DNA of 64,000 bases from Luteitalea sp. TBR-22 (GCF_016865485.1 NZ_AP024452.1:3494501-3558500), one strand, 5' to 3'; counted from the first letter of the stretch, positions 10,355 to 18,636 are shown. Notes: generated by a model from the sequence alone, not told the origin. A program made the numbers and translations.

Positions 10355-10828
10355 TCAGGGCGCGATCGCGACCGTGACGGGGGTGGCGTCGAGCACCCGG
10401 ACGAGCACCTCGGGATGGATGCTGACCAGCAGGCCGCGGCTGCCGCCGTTGATGTAGATGCGGGGCAGGTCGAGGATCGTCTGCTCCACATAGGTCGGCA
10501 GCGGCTGACGCGTGCCGAAGGGCGAGGTGCCGCCGAACTGGTAGCCGGTGGCCCGCTGCGCGACGGCGGCGTCGGCCGGGTCGACGCGCTTGACGCCCAG
10601 CACCCGCGCCAGGCCCTTGAGCGACACCTCGCGGTCGCCGTGCATGAGCACGAGGAGCAGCCGGCGGGTGTCGTCCTGCAGGACCAGCGTCTTGACGACG
10701 TGGTGCTCGTCGACGCCGAGTTCGCGCGCCGAGACGCTGGTGCCGCCGCGGTCCTCGTACCGGTAGGGATGCTCCTCGAAGGCGACGCCGGCCGCCCGCA
10801 AGGCCCTGATCGCCGGCGTCGTGCTCAC
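10355..10828 (-). CDS. YbaK/EbsC-type aminoacyl-tRNA deacylase (Cys-tRNA(Pro) deacylase-like)
   Basis: Protein of 157 residues covering one complete YbaK/ProX editing domain. Recognisable parts are the HPYRYEDRGGTSVSARELGV start, HHVVKTLVLQDD with the conserved Lys, LKGLARVLG, the TGYQFGGTSPFG loop and the C-terminal YINGGSRGLLV. This family hydrolyses mischarged aminoacyl-tRNAs, most often Cys-tRNA(Pro), in trans. The length and motif set match the YbaK/EbsC branch better than the prolyl-tRNA synthetase insertion domain. The start ATG overlaps the MFS gene stop (10825-10828), and hflX follows after 14 bases, so translation-quality genes stand together here. Substrate assignment rests on family knowledge. 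Confidence 0.9.
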   Translation of the reverse strand: MSTTPAIRALRAAGVAFEEHPYRYEDRGGTSVSARELGVDEHHVVKTLVLQDDTRRLLLVLMHGDREVSLKGLARVLGVKRVDPADAAVAQRATGYQFGGTSPFGTRQPLPTYVEQTILDLPRIYINGGSRGLLVSIHPEVLVRVLDATPVTVAIAP

Positions 10829-12033
10829 GTCTCCTCCACCGACGGCCAGGTGGCGCCCTCGACGCGGTCACGCAACACGTAGCTGACCGTCGCGGCCAGC
10901 ACCCCGAGCGTGATCACGCCCGCCGTGAAGACGCTCCGGATGCTGGTGCGGGCCAGCACACCGCTCAACACCGGGCTGAGCGACAGGCCGACCAGCGAGG
11001 CGCTGGTCAGCAGCCCGAAGCCGGTCGACCGCGACTCCTCCGGAATCACGTGCCCGGCGGCCGTGAACGACGCGGTCATCGCCACCCCGATCGCCAGGCC
11101 GAACACCAGCGTCGACACCATCAGCAGCCACACGGGCGCCCCGAACACGAACGGCAGCAGCCCGACCGCGGCGACGATCGCGGTGTAGCGCAGCACGGGC
11201 CGCGGGGCGTAGCGGTGCAGCAGCCGCTGGGTCGCCATGTTGCCCACGGCGCCCGCACAGGCCACGCCCGAGAACAGCAGGCCGGCGACCGGCGCGACGC
11301 GCTCGGCCGACACGCCGAGTTGCTGCAGGTAGAGCGGCAGGATCGGGCCGAAGCTCTTGTCCACGAGTTGCAGGGCGAGGATGACGCCCATCAGCAGCAC
11401 GAACTGCTGGAGCGAGGCGCCGCTGGCGAAACGGAGTCCGTTGACGGCGTCGGCCCGCCGCGGCTGGCGCGGCGCGCCGCCTTCGTCGAACCAGCGCCAC
11501 ACGAGCACGAAGGCGGCCAGGTAGAACAGCGACGACACGAAGAACGACGCGCGAATGCCGATCGCCACGGCGAGCACGCCGCCGAAGATCGGGCCGACGG
11601 CGGGTCCGAGCCGCTGGGCGGTCTGCACCGTCCCGATGGCGGTCGCCATGCGCTCGCGCGGCGCCGCCTGCGCCGCCATCGCCACGGCCAGCGCGCCGTA
11701 GCCGGCGAAGAACCCCTGCAGGACGCGCAGGCCGAAGACGTGCCACGGGCGGGTGACCAGCCCGAACAGCACCATCGTGATGACGAAGCAGGCCAGGGAG
11801 CGCAGGACGAGGAACTTGTTGCCGTAGCGGTCGGCGACGCGGCCCCAGAGCGGAGCCAGCAGCGCCGTCATGCCGGGCGTGACGCCGAGGCTGAGCCCCG
11901 ACCACAGGGCGATGTCGCCCGGGTCGCGCATGCCGAGTTGGCCGAAGTAGATCGGCAGGAACGGCATCACGAGCGTGAAGCCGGAGAAACCGATGAAGCA
12001 GGCCCCGGCGATGGCGAGCAGGTTGCGGTTCAC
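10825..12033 (-). CDS. MFS multidrug/sugar transporter
   Basis: Protein of 402 residues with about 12 hydrophobic segments in two six-helix halves. The MFS loop motif after helix 2 reads APLWGRVADRYGNK, and the second half has a degenerate copy. The N-terminus MNRNLLAIAGACFIGFSGFTLVMPFLPIYF is typical of the multidrug efflux (DHA1) branch. It is a proton-coupled inner-membrane transporter of unknown substrate; neighbouring genes do not suggest one. It is followed by a four-base overlap with the YbaK-type deacylase. Between it and the upstream acyl-CoA dehydrogenase lies a perfect nine-pair hairpin (12047-12068), so it may have its own promoter. Confidence 0.9.
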   Translation of the reverse strand: MNRNLLAIAGACFIGFSGFTLVMPFLPIYFGQLGMRDPGDIALWSGLSLGVTPGMTALLAPLWGRVADRYGNKFLVLRSLACFVITMVLFGLVTRPWHVFGLRVLQGFFAGYGALAVAMAAQAAPRERMATAIGTVQTAQRLGPAVGPIFGGVLAVAIGIRASFFVSSLFYLAAFVLVWRWFDEGGAPRQPRRADAVNGLRFASGASLQQFVLLMGVILALQLVDKSFGPILPLYLQQLGVSAERVAPVAGLLFSGVACAGAVGNMATQRLLHRYAPRPVLRYTAIVAAVGLLPFVFGAPVWLLMVSTLVFGLAIGVAMTASFTAAGHVIPEESRSTGFGLLTSASLVGLSLSPVLSGVLARTSIRSVFTAGVITLGVLAATVSYVLRDRVEGATWPSVEET

Positions 12034-12046
12034 GATGGGAGCCCGG

Positions 12047-12068
12047 GCCCCCGCGCCGACGCGGGGGC
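12047..12068 (-). terminator. GC-rich hairpin after the acyl-CoA dehydrogenase gene
   Basis: Perfect 9-bp stem (GCCCCCGCG / CGCGGGGGC) with a four-base loop, 16 bases beyond the acyl-CoA dehydrogenase stop. No T-tract follows, so it may slow RNA polymerase or protect the 3' end without being a full intrinsic terminator. Confidence 0.45.
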
Positions 12069-12084
12069 TGCAGGCGCGTGCGGT

Positions 12085-13302
12085 TCAGGCGTGCGCGGTC
12101 TGGGCCTGGTAGGCCGGCAGTTCGCAACGCGTCGGCTTGTCGGCGCGGTAGCCGAGCAGGTAGTCGGCCTGCATCAGCGCGTGGATCTCGCGCGTGCCCT
12201 CGTAGATCACGGCACCCTTGCAGTTGCGGTAGTAGCGGCCGACGGGATATTCGTCGGAGTAGCCGTTGGCCCCGTGGATCTGGACGGCATCGCCGGCGGC
12301 GCGCTCGGAAGCCACCGTCGACATCCACTTGGCCAGGCTCGTCTCCTTCGTGTTCCGGCGCCCGACGTTCTTGAGCCAGCCCGATCGCAGCCACAGCAGC
12401 CGCGACTGCTGGTAGTCGGCCTCCATGCGGGCGAGCATCTCCTTCACCAGTTGGTGCTGGCCGATCTCGACGCCGAACGTGTGGCGTTCCCTGGCGTACT
12501 TGACGCTGGCGTCACGGCACGCCCGTATCAAGCCGGTCGCGCCGGCAGCCACCGTATAGCGGCCCTGGTCGAGCGCGAACATGGCGATCTTGAAGCCCTC
12601 GCCCTCCCGTCCGAGCAGATTCTCGACGGGCACCTCCACCTCGTCCATCTTGAAGAACCCGGTGTTGCCCGCCAGGATGCCCCACTTGTGCGTCAGAGTG
12701 CCGCTCGAGAAGCCCTTGAACGCGCGCTCCACGATGAAGGCGCTGAGTCCGCTGGGGTCCTTGGCGCGCTTCTTCTCGAGGTCGCTCCAGGCGATGACCA
12801 GGAAGTGGTCGGCGACGTCGGCGAGAGAAATCCACATCTTCTCGCCCGACAGCACGTAGTGATCGCCCTTCTTCACGGCGACGGTCTGGATGCCGCGTGC
12901 GTCGCTGCCGGCCGCCGGCTCGGTGAGGCCGAAGGTCGCAATCTTCCGTCCCTGGGCTTGCGGCACGAGGTACTGCTGCTTCTGGGCCTCGGTACCCCAT
13001 GTGAGCAGTGACAGGCTGTTGAGGCCGACGTGCACCGACAGGATCACGCGCAGCGACGTGTCGACGTACTCGAGCTCCTCGCTCGCCACGCCGAGGCTGA
13101 TGTAGTCCATGCCGGCCCCGCCGTACTCGGTCGGGATGCACACGCCGAGGAGGCCGAGGTCGGCCATCTGCGGCAGGATGCGCGGGTCGAAGCGGTGGGC
13201 CCGGTCCAGTTCGGCGATGTGGGGCGCCACTTCGCGCGCTGCCCACTCGCGCACCGTCTGCTCGAGCAGCCGGTGCTCTTCGGTCAGGTCGAAATCGATC
13301 AT
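12085..13302 (-). CDS. Acyl-CoA dehydrogenase
   Basis: Protein of 405 residues with the full three-part acyl-CoA dehydrogenase fold: N-terminal helical domain (FDLTEEHRLLEQTVREWA), middle beta domain with FGLTEPAAGSDARGIQT and SGEKMWIS, and C-terminal helical domain. The catalytic base is the Glu in IYEGTREIHALM. PTEYGGAGMDY is the conserved FAD/substrate loop. It dehydrogenates an acyl-CoA to the 2-enoyl-CoA and passes electrons to ETF. Chain length is not evident; the sequence resembles short/branched-chain and glutaryl-type branches. No ETF, thiolase or hydratase gene is next to it, so it is a stand-alone gene with its own upstream gap of 128 bases. Confidence 0.94.
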   Translation of the reverse strand: MIDFDLTEEHRLLEQTVREWAAREVAPHIAELDRAHRFDPRILPQMADLGLLGVCIPTEYGGAGMDYISLGVASEELEYVDTSLRVILSVHVGLNSLSLLTWGTEAQKQQYLVPQAQGRKIATFGLTEPAAGSDARGIQTVAVKKGDHYVLSGEKMWISLADVADHFLVIAWSDLEKKRAKDPSGLSAFIVERAFKGFSSGTLTHKWGILAGNTGFFKMDEVEVPVENLLGREGEGFKIAMFALDQGRYTVAAGATGLIRACRDASVKYARERHTFGVEIGQHQLVKEMLARMEADYQQSRLLWLRSGWLKNVGRRNTKETSLAKWMSTVASERAAGDAVQIHGANGYSDEYPVGRYYRNCKGAVIYEGTREIHALMQADYLLGYRADKPTRCELPAYQAQTAHA

Positions 13303-13430
13303 GTCGGCACGTCCAGGAAACGAGGCCCCGGAAGCCCGCTGGTCAGGCCTCGTCGGGAGCGAGGCGGCATCGACGCCGCAATCAGGCCGATGCTACCTCA
13401 AACGGCCGACCTCGGGCGTGACGTGCAGGC

Positions 13431-14105
13431 TCACGCGCGGGCGGGCGCGGCGGCCTTCTTGCGGAGCAGGACTTCGCGCGTCTTGTTGAGCAGCAGGAAG
13501 CTCTCGGTCACGCTCAGCCCCGGAAACAGGCGGTCGAAGTCCCGGTTCTGGTACACCGTGCGCTTGCCGTGCGTGGCAGGACTGGTGCGGTAGATCAGGT
13601 GGTCGGTGTCGGCGATGACGTACCGCGTGTACACCGGTGCGGGCGCTGCCACCGTCGAGAAGAAACACAGCACCACGCCGCCGGGCTTGACCCACTGGAC
13701 GACCTGCTTGCCGAGCACCGTGGCCGCCGGCTTGTCGAGGTAATCGAGCACGTCCCAGCACAGGACGGCGTCCAGGCTCTCGGGCTCGAAGGCGAAACGC
13801 CGCTCGAGGAAGGCGGGCATCGCGTCGAGCGCCTGCTCGCGCGTCAGCCTGTCGATATCGGCGTACAGGTCCTCGACCCGCAGCTTGCACCCGAGTTGTT
13901 CGCCGAGGAAGGAGACGTTGCTGCCGACGACCGGTCCCAGGTCGGCGACCACCGGCGCCTCCCGATGCGTGAGCGCGGCGAGCAGCTTGGCCAGGACCTT
14001 GGTGCCCACGGGGGGGCCGCTCCGGCCAGGGTCGGCGTGGCCATCGGCGCGCTTGGCCCAGCCGAACAGGCGCGCACCCAGGGAGCGGTCGGGAGTGTCG
14101 GTCAC
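13431..14105 (-). CDS. Class I SAM-dependent methyltransferase-like protein
   Basis: About 224 residues from the GTG at 14105 (VTDTPDRSLGARLF). This start avoids overlap with the bactofilin gene, whose stop is at 14167; an ATG at 14222 would overlap it. A Rossmann pattern is visible: VVADLGPVVGSNVSFLGEQLG in place of motif I, an acidic residue at the end of strand 2 (RVEDLYADI), then LDAVLCWDVLDYL and WVKPGGVVLCFF, typical of methyltransferase motifs IV to VI. Motif I (DLGPVVG) deviates from the usual GxGxG, so SAM binding is probable but not certain. No substrate is suggested by the neighbours. It may be cotranscribed with the bactofilin gene (61-base gap). Confidence 0.72.
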   Translation of the reverse strand: MTDTPDRSLGARLFGWAKRADGHADPGRSGPPVGTKVLAKLLAALTHREAPVVADLGPVVGSNVSFLGEQLGCKLRVEDLYADIDRLTREQALDAMPAFLERRFAFEPESLDAVLCWDVLDYLDKPAATVLGKQVVQWVKPGGVVLCFFSTVAAPAPVYTRYVIADTDHLIYRTSPATHGKRTVYQNRDFDRLFPGLSVTESFLLLNKTREVLLRKKAAAPARA

Positions 14106-14166
14106 GGCTCGGACGGGACAGGAGGCGGCGACGGGCGCCAGGCGCGGCGCCGCGTCGCCAGGGGCC

Positions 14167-14679
14167 TCAGGCCTTGACGGGCGTCGCCTCCGGCTTGGCG
14201 GGGCTCTTGGGCGCGCCAGCACGGTTCATGTCGATGGCGCCCCGGAAGTGCGCCCCTTCCGCGATGGCGACCTTGGGGGACGTGATGTCGCCGTCGACCG
14301 ACCCGTTGTCGCGGATGTCGACCTTCTCCGACGCGTTGATGTTGCCGGTGACCTCACCCAGCACGACGACGGTCTTGGCAAAGACCTGCGCCTTGATCTT
14401 GGCGTTGGTCCCGATCGTCAGCACGTTGTTGTTCAGCTCGATCTTCCCCTCGACCTGTCCCTCGATCGTGAGGTCCTCGCTGCCACTGAGTTCGCCCTTG
14501 ATGATCACCGACTTGCCGATGTTGCCCATGCTCATGGGTGCACGTTCTCCTGGACCAGGCGTGGGCCGGGCCATGGCCGGGGCCGGATCGACTGCCGCAG
14601 CAGGCGGGGCGGCCGGGGCCGGCGGCGGGGTGGGCGGCGCGGCAGCTGGTTGCCGCGGCGCGTCATCGCGTTTCCACAT
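14167..14679 (-). CDS. Bactofilin (polymer-forming cytoskeletal protein)
   Basis: Protein of 170 residues. A proline/alanine-rich N-terminal tail (residues 1-50) precedes a bactofilin core from SMGNIGKSVIIKGELSGSED to about residue 150, with regular beta-helix strands such as LTIEGQVEGKIEL, LTIGTNAKIKAQV, VVVLGEVTGNINA and VDIRDNGSVDGDI. The C-terminus is again Pro/Ala/Lys-rich. This is the classical bactofilin layout: a right-handed beta-helix flanked by disordered tails. Bactofilins assemble nucleotide-free filaments that guide cell-shape or envelope enzymes. A strong promoter candidate lies about 50 bases upstream (14730-14758). No M23 peptidase partner is adjacent, unlike in many other genomes. 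Confidence 0.93.
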   Translation of the reverse strand: MWKRDDAPRQPAAAPPTPPPAPAAPPAAAVDPAPAMARPTPGPGERAPMSMGNIGKSVIIKGELSGSEDLTIEGQVEGKIELNNNVLTIGTNAKIKAQVFAKTVVVLGEVTGNINASEKVDIRDNGSVDGDITSPKVAIAEGAHFRGAIDMNRAGAPKSPAKPEATPVKA

Positions 14680-14729
14680 GTTGGTGTCTCCCGTCGGGGT
14701 CCGGTGCGCGTCGACCCCACGTCCGGCGG

Positions 14730-14758
14730 AGTATACGCAAGCCCTCTGATCGTGTCTA
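14730..14758 (-). promoter_or_regulatory. Sigma-70-type promoter for the bactofilin gene
   Basis: Read on the minus strand: TAGACA (five of six matches to the -35 consensus), 17 bases, then TATACT (five of six matches to the -10 consensus), ending about 50 bases before the bactofilin ATG. It is the best promoter match seen in this GC-rich window, in a divergent intergenic region. Confidence 0.65.
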
Positions 14759-14810
14759 GGTCTCGCAATTGCTGTGGTTTACGGGAACCGGCGGGTGATA
14801 CGATCGACGC

Positions 14811-16010
14811 GTGCCCGCCGCCTCCGCGCGCATCTACCTGGACCACAACGCCACCACGCCGGTCGACCCGCTCGTCATCGAGGCGGTCACCCGGGCCCTG
14901 CGTGACGACTACGGCAACGCGTCCAGCGTGCACCATTTCGGCCAGATGGCCAAGTCGCGCCTCGACGATGCCCGGCAGGAGATCGCCGCCCTGATCGGTG
15001 GCAGCCCGACGGAGGTCGTCTTCACGAGCGGCGGCACCGAGGCCGACAACTTCGCGCTGCGCGGCGCGGCCGAGGCCCTCGAGCCTCTGGGCAAGCGCCA
15101 CCTGGTGGTCTCGGCCATCGAGCACGAGGCGGTCCTGACCACCGCGCGCGCCCTCGAGCGCCGCGGCTGGCGCGTCAGCCGGGTCGCGGCGGGGCGCGAC
15201 GGCGTGGTGGATCCCGACGCGGTGGCGAGCGCCTTGACCGACGACACGGCGCTACTGAGCCTCATGCACGCCAACAACGAGGTCGGCACGCTGCAACCGG
15301 TGGCTGCCTGCGCAGCACTCGCCCACGCCCGCGGCATCCTCGTGCACACCGACGCGGTGCAGAGCGCCGGCAAGGCGCCCATCGACGTGACCGAGCTCGA
15401 CGTCGACCTGCTGAGCCTGTCGGCGCACAAGCTGTACGGCCCCAAGGGCGTCGGCGCGCTGTGGATTCGGCGTGGCACCCGACTGGTGTCGCCGATGACC
15501 GGTGGCAAGCAGGAGCGGAGTCGGCGCGCCGGCACGGAGAACGTGCCCGGCATCGTCGGCTTCGGCGTCGCGGCCCGCCTGGCGCGCGAGCGCCTCGCCA
15601 GCGACGCTGCGACGCAGGCCGCGCTTCGCAACCGGCTCGAGACGGAGATCCTGGCCCGCGTCCCAGGCACGCACGTCAACGGCGGGACGGTGCCGCGCGT
15701 CCCCAACACCAGCAGCATCGGGTTCGAGGGCGTCGAGGCCGAGTCGCTGCTCATCGCGCTCGATCTCGAAGGCATCGCCGTGTCGACCGGCTCGGCCTGC
15801 TCCTCGGGCACGCTGGAGCCGTCGCACGTGCTGAAGGCGATGGGCCTGTCCCTGCACGACACGCAGAATGCCCTGCGCTTCAGCCTCGGGCGGCACACCA
15901 CCGACGACGAGATCGGCCGCGTGCTCGACGTGGTGCCCGGCCTTGTCGAGCGGCTGCGTTCGCTGACGGACCGGCGCGCGCCGCTGGCCAGCATGCCCGG
16001 CGGGGCCTGA
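14811..16010 (+). CDS. Cysteine desulfurase (NifS/IscS family)
   Basis: Protein of 399 residues starting at a GTG just before IYLDHNATTPVDP. PLP-enzyme features are complete: FTSGGTEADNFAL, the MHANNEVGTLQPV loop, HTDAVQSAGK, the PLP lysine in SLSAHKLYGPKG, and the reactive cysteine in STGSACSSGTLEPSHVL. The short, mobile cysteine loop without insertion is of the NifS/IscS (group I) type. It takes sulfur from cysteine as an enzyme persulfide, releasing alanine. Only three bases separate its stop from mnmA, so the likely main partner is MnmA in tRNA thiolation; Fe-S assembly is also possible. No iscU or suf genes are in the window. Confidence 0.94.
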   Translation: MPAASARIYLDHNATTPVDPLVIEAVTRALRDDYGNASSVHHFGQMAKSRLDDARQEIAALIGGSPTEVVFTSGGTEADNFALRGAAEALEPLGKRHLVVSAIEHEAVLTTARALERRGWRVSRVAAGRDGVVDPDAVASALTDDTALLSLMHANNEVGTLQPVAACAALAHARGILVHTDAVQSAGKAPIDVTELDVDLLSLSAHKLYGPKGVGALWIRRGTRLVSPMTGGKQERSRRAGTENVPGIVGFGVAARLARERLASDAATQAALRNRLETEILARVPGTHVNGGTVPRVPNTSSIGFEGVEAESLLIALDLEGIAVSTGSACSSGTLEPSHVLKAMGLSLHDTQNALRFSLGRHTTDDEIGRVLDVVPGLVERLRSLTDRRAPLASMPGGA

Positions 16011-16013
16011 CGC

Positions 16014-17084
16014 ATGCGAATCGCGGTCGCCATGTCGGGCGGCGTCGACTCGTCGGTCGCTGCCGCACTGCTCGTCGACGAGGGCCACGAGGTGATCGGC
16101 CTGTCGATGCAGTTGTACGACCAGCAGGAGGGACAGGCCTCGTTCGGCACCTGCTGCACGATCGACGACCTCCATGACGCGCGGCGCGTCGCCGGTCGCC
16201 TCGGCATCCCGCACTACATCGTCAACTTCGAGTCGCACTTCCACGCGCAGGTCGTGGCGCCCTTCGTCGACGACTACGTGGCGGGACGGACGCCGATTCC
16301 GTGCACCCGCTGCAACAGCGAAGTGAAGTTCGCCACGCTCCTCGATCGGGTCGGCGCACTCGACGCCGACCGCCTCGCCACGGGCCACTACGTGCGGTCG
16401 GTGCGGCGCGAGGACGGCGGCTGGCGCCTGTTGCGCGGCGCCGACCGCGGCAAGGACCAGTCGTACTTCCTGTTCTCGCTGACGCAGGCGCAGCTGGGGC
16501 GGGCAATCTTCCCGGTCGGACATCTCGACAAGCCGTCGGTACGCGCCTACGCGTCGCGGCGCGAACTGCCCGTGGCGCTGAAGCCGGACTCGCAGGAGAT
16601 CTGTTTCGTGCCCGACCGCGACCAGGCGGCGTTCGTGGCACGTGCCGCAGGCGATCGCACGCCGCCCCCGGGCCGCATCGTCGACGTCGAGGGCCGGGCC
16701 CTCGGCACCCACGATGGCGTGCACCACTTCACGATCGGCCAGCGCAAGGGCCTGCGCCTGTCGGTGGGCGTGCCGCTCTACGTGGTGGCCATCGAGCCCG
16801 ACTCGCGCGACGTCGTCGTCGGCCCGCGCAGCGCGCTCGAAGCCACCACCTGCGAGGTGCAGGACGTCAACTGGGTGTCGGGACGCGTGCCCGACGGGGC
16901 GGTGCGCGCCGAGGTGCAGATCCGGCATCGCCACGCAGCCGCGCCGGCGACCATCCGCGCGCTCGATGCCTCGCACGCGCGTGTCGAGTTCGACGCGCCG
17001 CAGTACGCGATCACGCCCGGACAGGCCGCGGTGTTCTACGACGGCGACGAGGTGCTGGGAGGGGGCTGGATCACGCGGGGGTGA
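16014..17084 (+). CDS. mnmA: tRNA-specific 2-thiouridylase MnmA
   Basis: Protein of 356 residues. The PP-loop [15 protein letters not shown] binds ATP; the two catalytic cysteines appear in [13 protein letters not shown] and in QEICFVPDR. Other family markers are [27 protein letters not shown] and FTIGQRKGL. The enzyme activates U34 of tRNA-Lys, -Glu and -Gln with ATP and inserts sulfur at C2. It is directly behind a cysteine desulfurase gene (three-base gap), giving a dedicated sulfur-relay pair. A tRNA-Glu with a UUC anticodon, a substrate of this pathway, is encoded at the far end of the window. The stop lies inside a hairpin (17080-17102). Confidence 0.96.
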   Translation: MRIAVAMSGGVDSSVAAALLVDEGHEVIGLSMQLYDQQEGQASFGTCCTIDDLHDARRVAGRLGIPHYIVNFESHFHAQVVAPFVDDYVAGRTPIPCTRCNSEVKFATLLDRVGALDADRLATGHYVRSVRREDGGWRLLRGADRGKDQSYFLFSLTQAQLGRAIFPVGHLDKPSVRAYASRRELPVALKPDSQEICFVPDRDQAAFVARAAGDRTPPPGRIVDVEGRALGTHDGVHHFTIGQRKGLRLSVGVPLYVVAIEPDSRDVVVGPRSALEATTCEVQDVNWVSGRVPDGAVRAEVQIRHRHAAAPATIRALDASHARVEFDAPQYAITPGQAAVFYDGDEVLGGGWITRG

Positions 17085-17102
17085 GGGCTGACGGCCCTCA
17101 CC
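17080..17102. terminator. Hairpin at the mnmA stop, between convergent genes
   Basis: Perfect 9-bp stem GGTGAGGGC / GCCCTCACC with a five-base loop; the mnmA stop codon lies within the left arm. There is no T-tract. Its position between convergent mnmA and trxB fits a bidirectional transcript end. Confidence 0.45.
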
Positions 17103-17113
17103 GCGCGTGAATT

Positions 17114-17138
17114 CCGAATGTCGCGATGCCGAATGTCG
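17114..17138. repeat. Short direct repeat CCGAATGTCG (two copies)
   Basis: Two exact copies of a 10-mer start at 17114 and 17129, a 15-bp period, in the 104-bp gap between convergent mnmA and trxB. No function is evident; see the related heptamer array at 30189. Confidence 0.5.
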
Positions 17139-17188
17139 GGAGGTCCGCCGGCCTTCCCGGACTTCCCGGCATGCAGCGCCTGGCGCCG

Positions 17189-18160
17189 TCAGGCGCTGGC
17201 GGTCGCGGCGGCGCCGTGGTGATACTCCGCGTCGCCGAGCTCGAGCCAGCGCTCTGCGTCGATCGCCGCCATGCACCCGGCGCCGGCCGACGTGATCGCC
17301 TGCCGATAGACCGGATCCTGCACGTCGCCGGCGGCGAACACGCCGGCCACGTTGGTACGCACGCCCGTGGTCACGAGATAACCGCCCTCGTCCATGTCGA
17401 GCTGGCCCTTGAACAGCGCGGTGTTCGGCGTGTGCCCGATGGCGACGAACACGCCATCGACGGCCAGCGTGTCGACGACGCCCGTCTTCGTGTCGCGCAG
17501 GCGGGCGCCGTTCACGTCGCCGCGCTCGTCGGCGACGATCTCCTCCACCTCGGTGTTCCAGCGGAAGGAGATCTTCGGGTTCGCAAATGCCTTGTCCTGC
17601 ATGATCTTCGACGCGCGAAGCGTGTCTCGCCGATGGATCACGGTGACGTGCGAGGCCAGCTTCGAGAGGTAGAGCGCTTCCTCGATGGCCGTGTCGCCGC
17701 CGCCGACGATGGCGACCGGGCGATTGCGGAAGAAGAAGCCGTCGCAGGTCGCGCACGTGCTCACGCCGCGGCCCATCAGCTTCATCTCCGACGGCAACCC
17801 GAGCAGCTTGGCCGACGCGCCGGTCGCCACGATCAGGGTGCGAGACCGGATCACCTGCCCGCCGTCCAGCGTCAGCGTGAACGGGCGCTGCGACAGGTCG
17901 ACGCGCTCGACCAGGCCCGACATGAACGCGGTCCCGAAGTGCTCGGCCTGCGCGCGCATGTCGGCCATGAGCTGCGGCCCCATGACGCCATCCTTGTGCC
18001 CCGGCCAGTTCTCCACCATGGTGGTGATGGTCAACTGGCCACCTGGCTGCAGGCCCTCGATGACCAGCGGATGCAGGTTGGCCCGCGCGGTGTACAGCGC
18101 CGCCGTCAGGCCAGCCGGGCCCGAGCCGATGATCACCACGTCGCGCACGTCGTCACTCAT
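17189..18160 (-). CDS. trxB: Thioredoxin reductase
   Basis: Protein of 323 residues. FAD-binding GSGPAGLTAALYTAR near the start, redox-active C136-A-T-C139 in CATCDGFFF, NADPH-binding GGGDTAIEEALYL and the C-terminal FAD motif VFAAGDVQD are all present. It reduces thioredoxin with NADPH in the cytosol. The ATG at 18160 begins directly before the first Rossmann strand; the 30 upstream in-frame codons are non-conserved and cross a large hairpin. The gene follows trxA on the same strand after 119 bases, but two hairpins lie in between (18191-18249 and 18257-18276), so the pair may be partly uncoupled. Confidence 0.96.
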   Translation of the reverse strand: MSDDVRDVVIIGSGPAGLTAALYTARANLHPLVIEGLQPGGQLTITTMVENWPGHKDGVMGPQLMADMRAQAEHFGTAFMSGLVERVDLSQRPFTLTLDGGQVIRSRTLIVATGASAKLLGLPSEMKLMGRGVSTCATCDGFFFRNRPVAIVGGGDTAIEEALYLSKLASHVTVIHRRDTLRASKIMQDKAFANPKISFRWNTEVEEIVADERGDVNGARLRDTKTGVVDTLAVDGVFVAIGHTPNTALFKGQLDMDEGGYLVTTGVRTNVAGVFAAGDVQDPVYRQAITSAGAGCMAAIDAERWLELGDAEYHHGAAATASA

Positions 18161-18190
18161 AGTCGCAATCCTGTTCCCTGACGCAGCAAA

Positions 18191-18249
18191 TGCGGAGTGC
18201 CATCCACGACAGCGCCCCCCGGGGGCGGTCGTGGATCCGGCATTCCGCA
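18191..18249. repeat. Long imperfect inverted repeat (25 pairs) between trxA and trxB
   Basis: Arms 18191-18217 and 18223-18249 pair over 11, 9 and 5 base pairs (one G-U), separated by two 2-base bulges, with a 5-base loop. This is by far the longest hairpin seen in the window. On the minus strand it is followed by only three Ts. It could be an RNA-stability element, a terminator-like block or a remnant of a palindromic repeat family. Confidence 0.75.
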
Positions 18250-18256
18250 CGTGTGG

Positions 18257-18276
18257 CGCGGCTCAGCCGAGCCGCG
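18257..18276 (-). terminator. Hairpin directly after trxA
   Basis: Perfect 8-bp stem CGCGGCTC / GAGCCGCG with a four-base loop, three bases after the trxA stop and eight bases before the large inverted repeat. No T-tract follows, so efficient intrinsic termination is uncertain. Confidence 0.45.
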
Positions 18277-18279
18277 TTC

Positions 18280-18609
18280 CTACATGTGCCGTTCGAGGAG
18301 ACGCTTCAGAGCATCCTTGGACTGCACGCCGATCGTCTGGTCGACCAACTGCCCGCCCTTGAACACCAGGAGCGCGGGGATCGACCGGATGCCGAAGTTG
18401 CCCGGCACGTTCGGGTTGCTGTCGACGTCGAGCTTGCCGATGACGGCCTTGCCGTTCAGCTCGTCGGCCAGCGCCTCGACGGCCGGCGCAATCATGCGGC
18501 AGGGTCCGCACCACTCCGCCCAGAAGTCGACGAGCACGGGTTGATCCGTGCTGCCGATCACCTGCATGAAATTCGCGTCGGTCAGCACCTGCACGTTCTC
18601 GGAAGCCAT
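18280..18609 (-). CDS. trxA: Thioredoxin
   Basis: Protein of 109 residues, the normal length. The active site is W33-C34-G35-P36-C37 inside VDFWAEWCGPCRMIAP; the cis-proline region reads IRSIPALLVFKGG. The buried Asp and the LDVDSNPNVP strand are as in classical thioredoxins. It is a cytosolic disulfide reductase recycled by TrxB, encoded just downstream. It lies 27 bases after the glycogen synthase stop, on the same strand, so read-through from glgA is likely unless a promoter hides in the 3' end of glgA. Confidence 0.96.
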   Translation of the reverse strand: MASENVQVLTDANFMQVIGSTDQPVLVDFWAEWCGPCRMIAPAVEALADELNGKAVIGKLDVDSNPNVPGNFGIRSIPALLVFKGGQLVDQTIGVQSKDALKRLLERHM

Positions 18610-18636
18610 CGTTGTGTCCTCTCGCCTGCCCCGCCC

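Noticed and set aside
7633-10491. Very long antisense-compatible minus-strand frame of 952 codons
   Set aside because: Only the part from 9045 down codes for a recognisable protein; the rest overlaps hflX in another frame and is the usual high-GC shadow.
12085-13302. Start of a fatty-acid degradation operon at the acyl-CoA dehydrogenase
   Set aside because: Neighbouring genes are a transporter and a methyltransferase; no ETF, hydratase or thiolase gene.
13431-14222. Longer methyltransferase start at 14222
   Set aside because: It would overlap the bactofilin gene by 56 bases; the GTG at 14105 starts at the conserved part.
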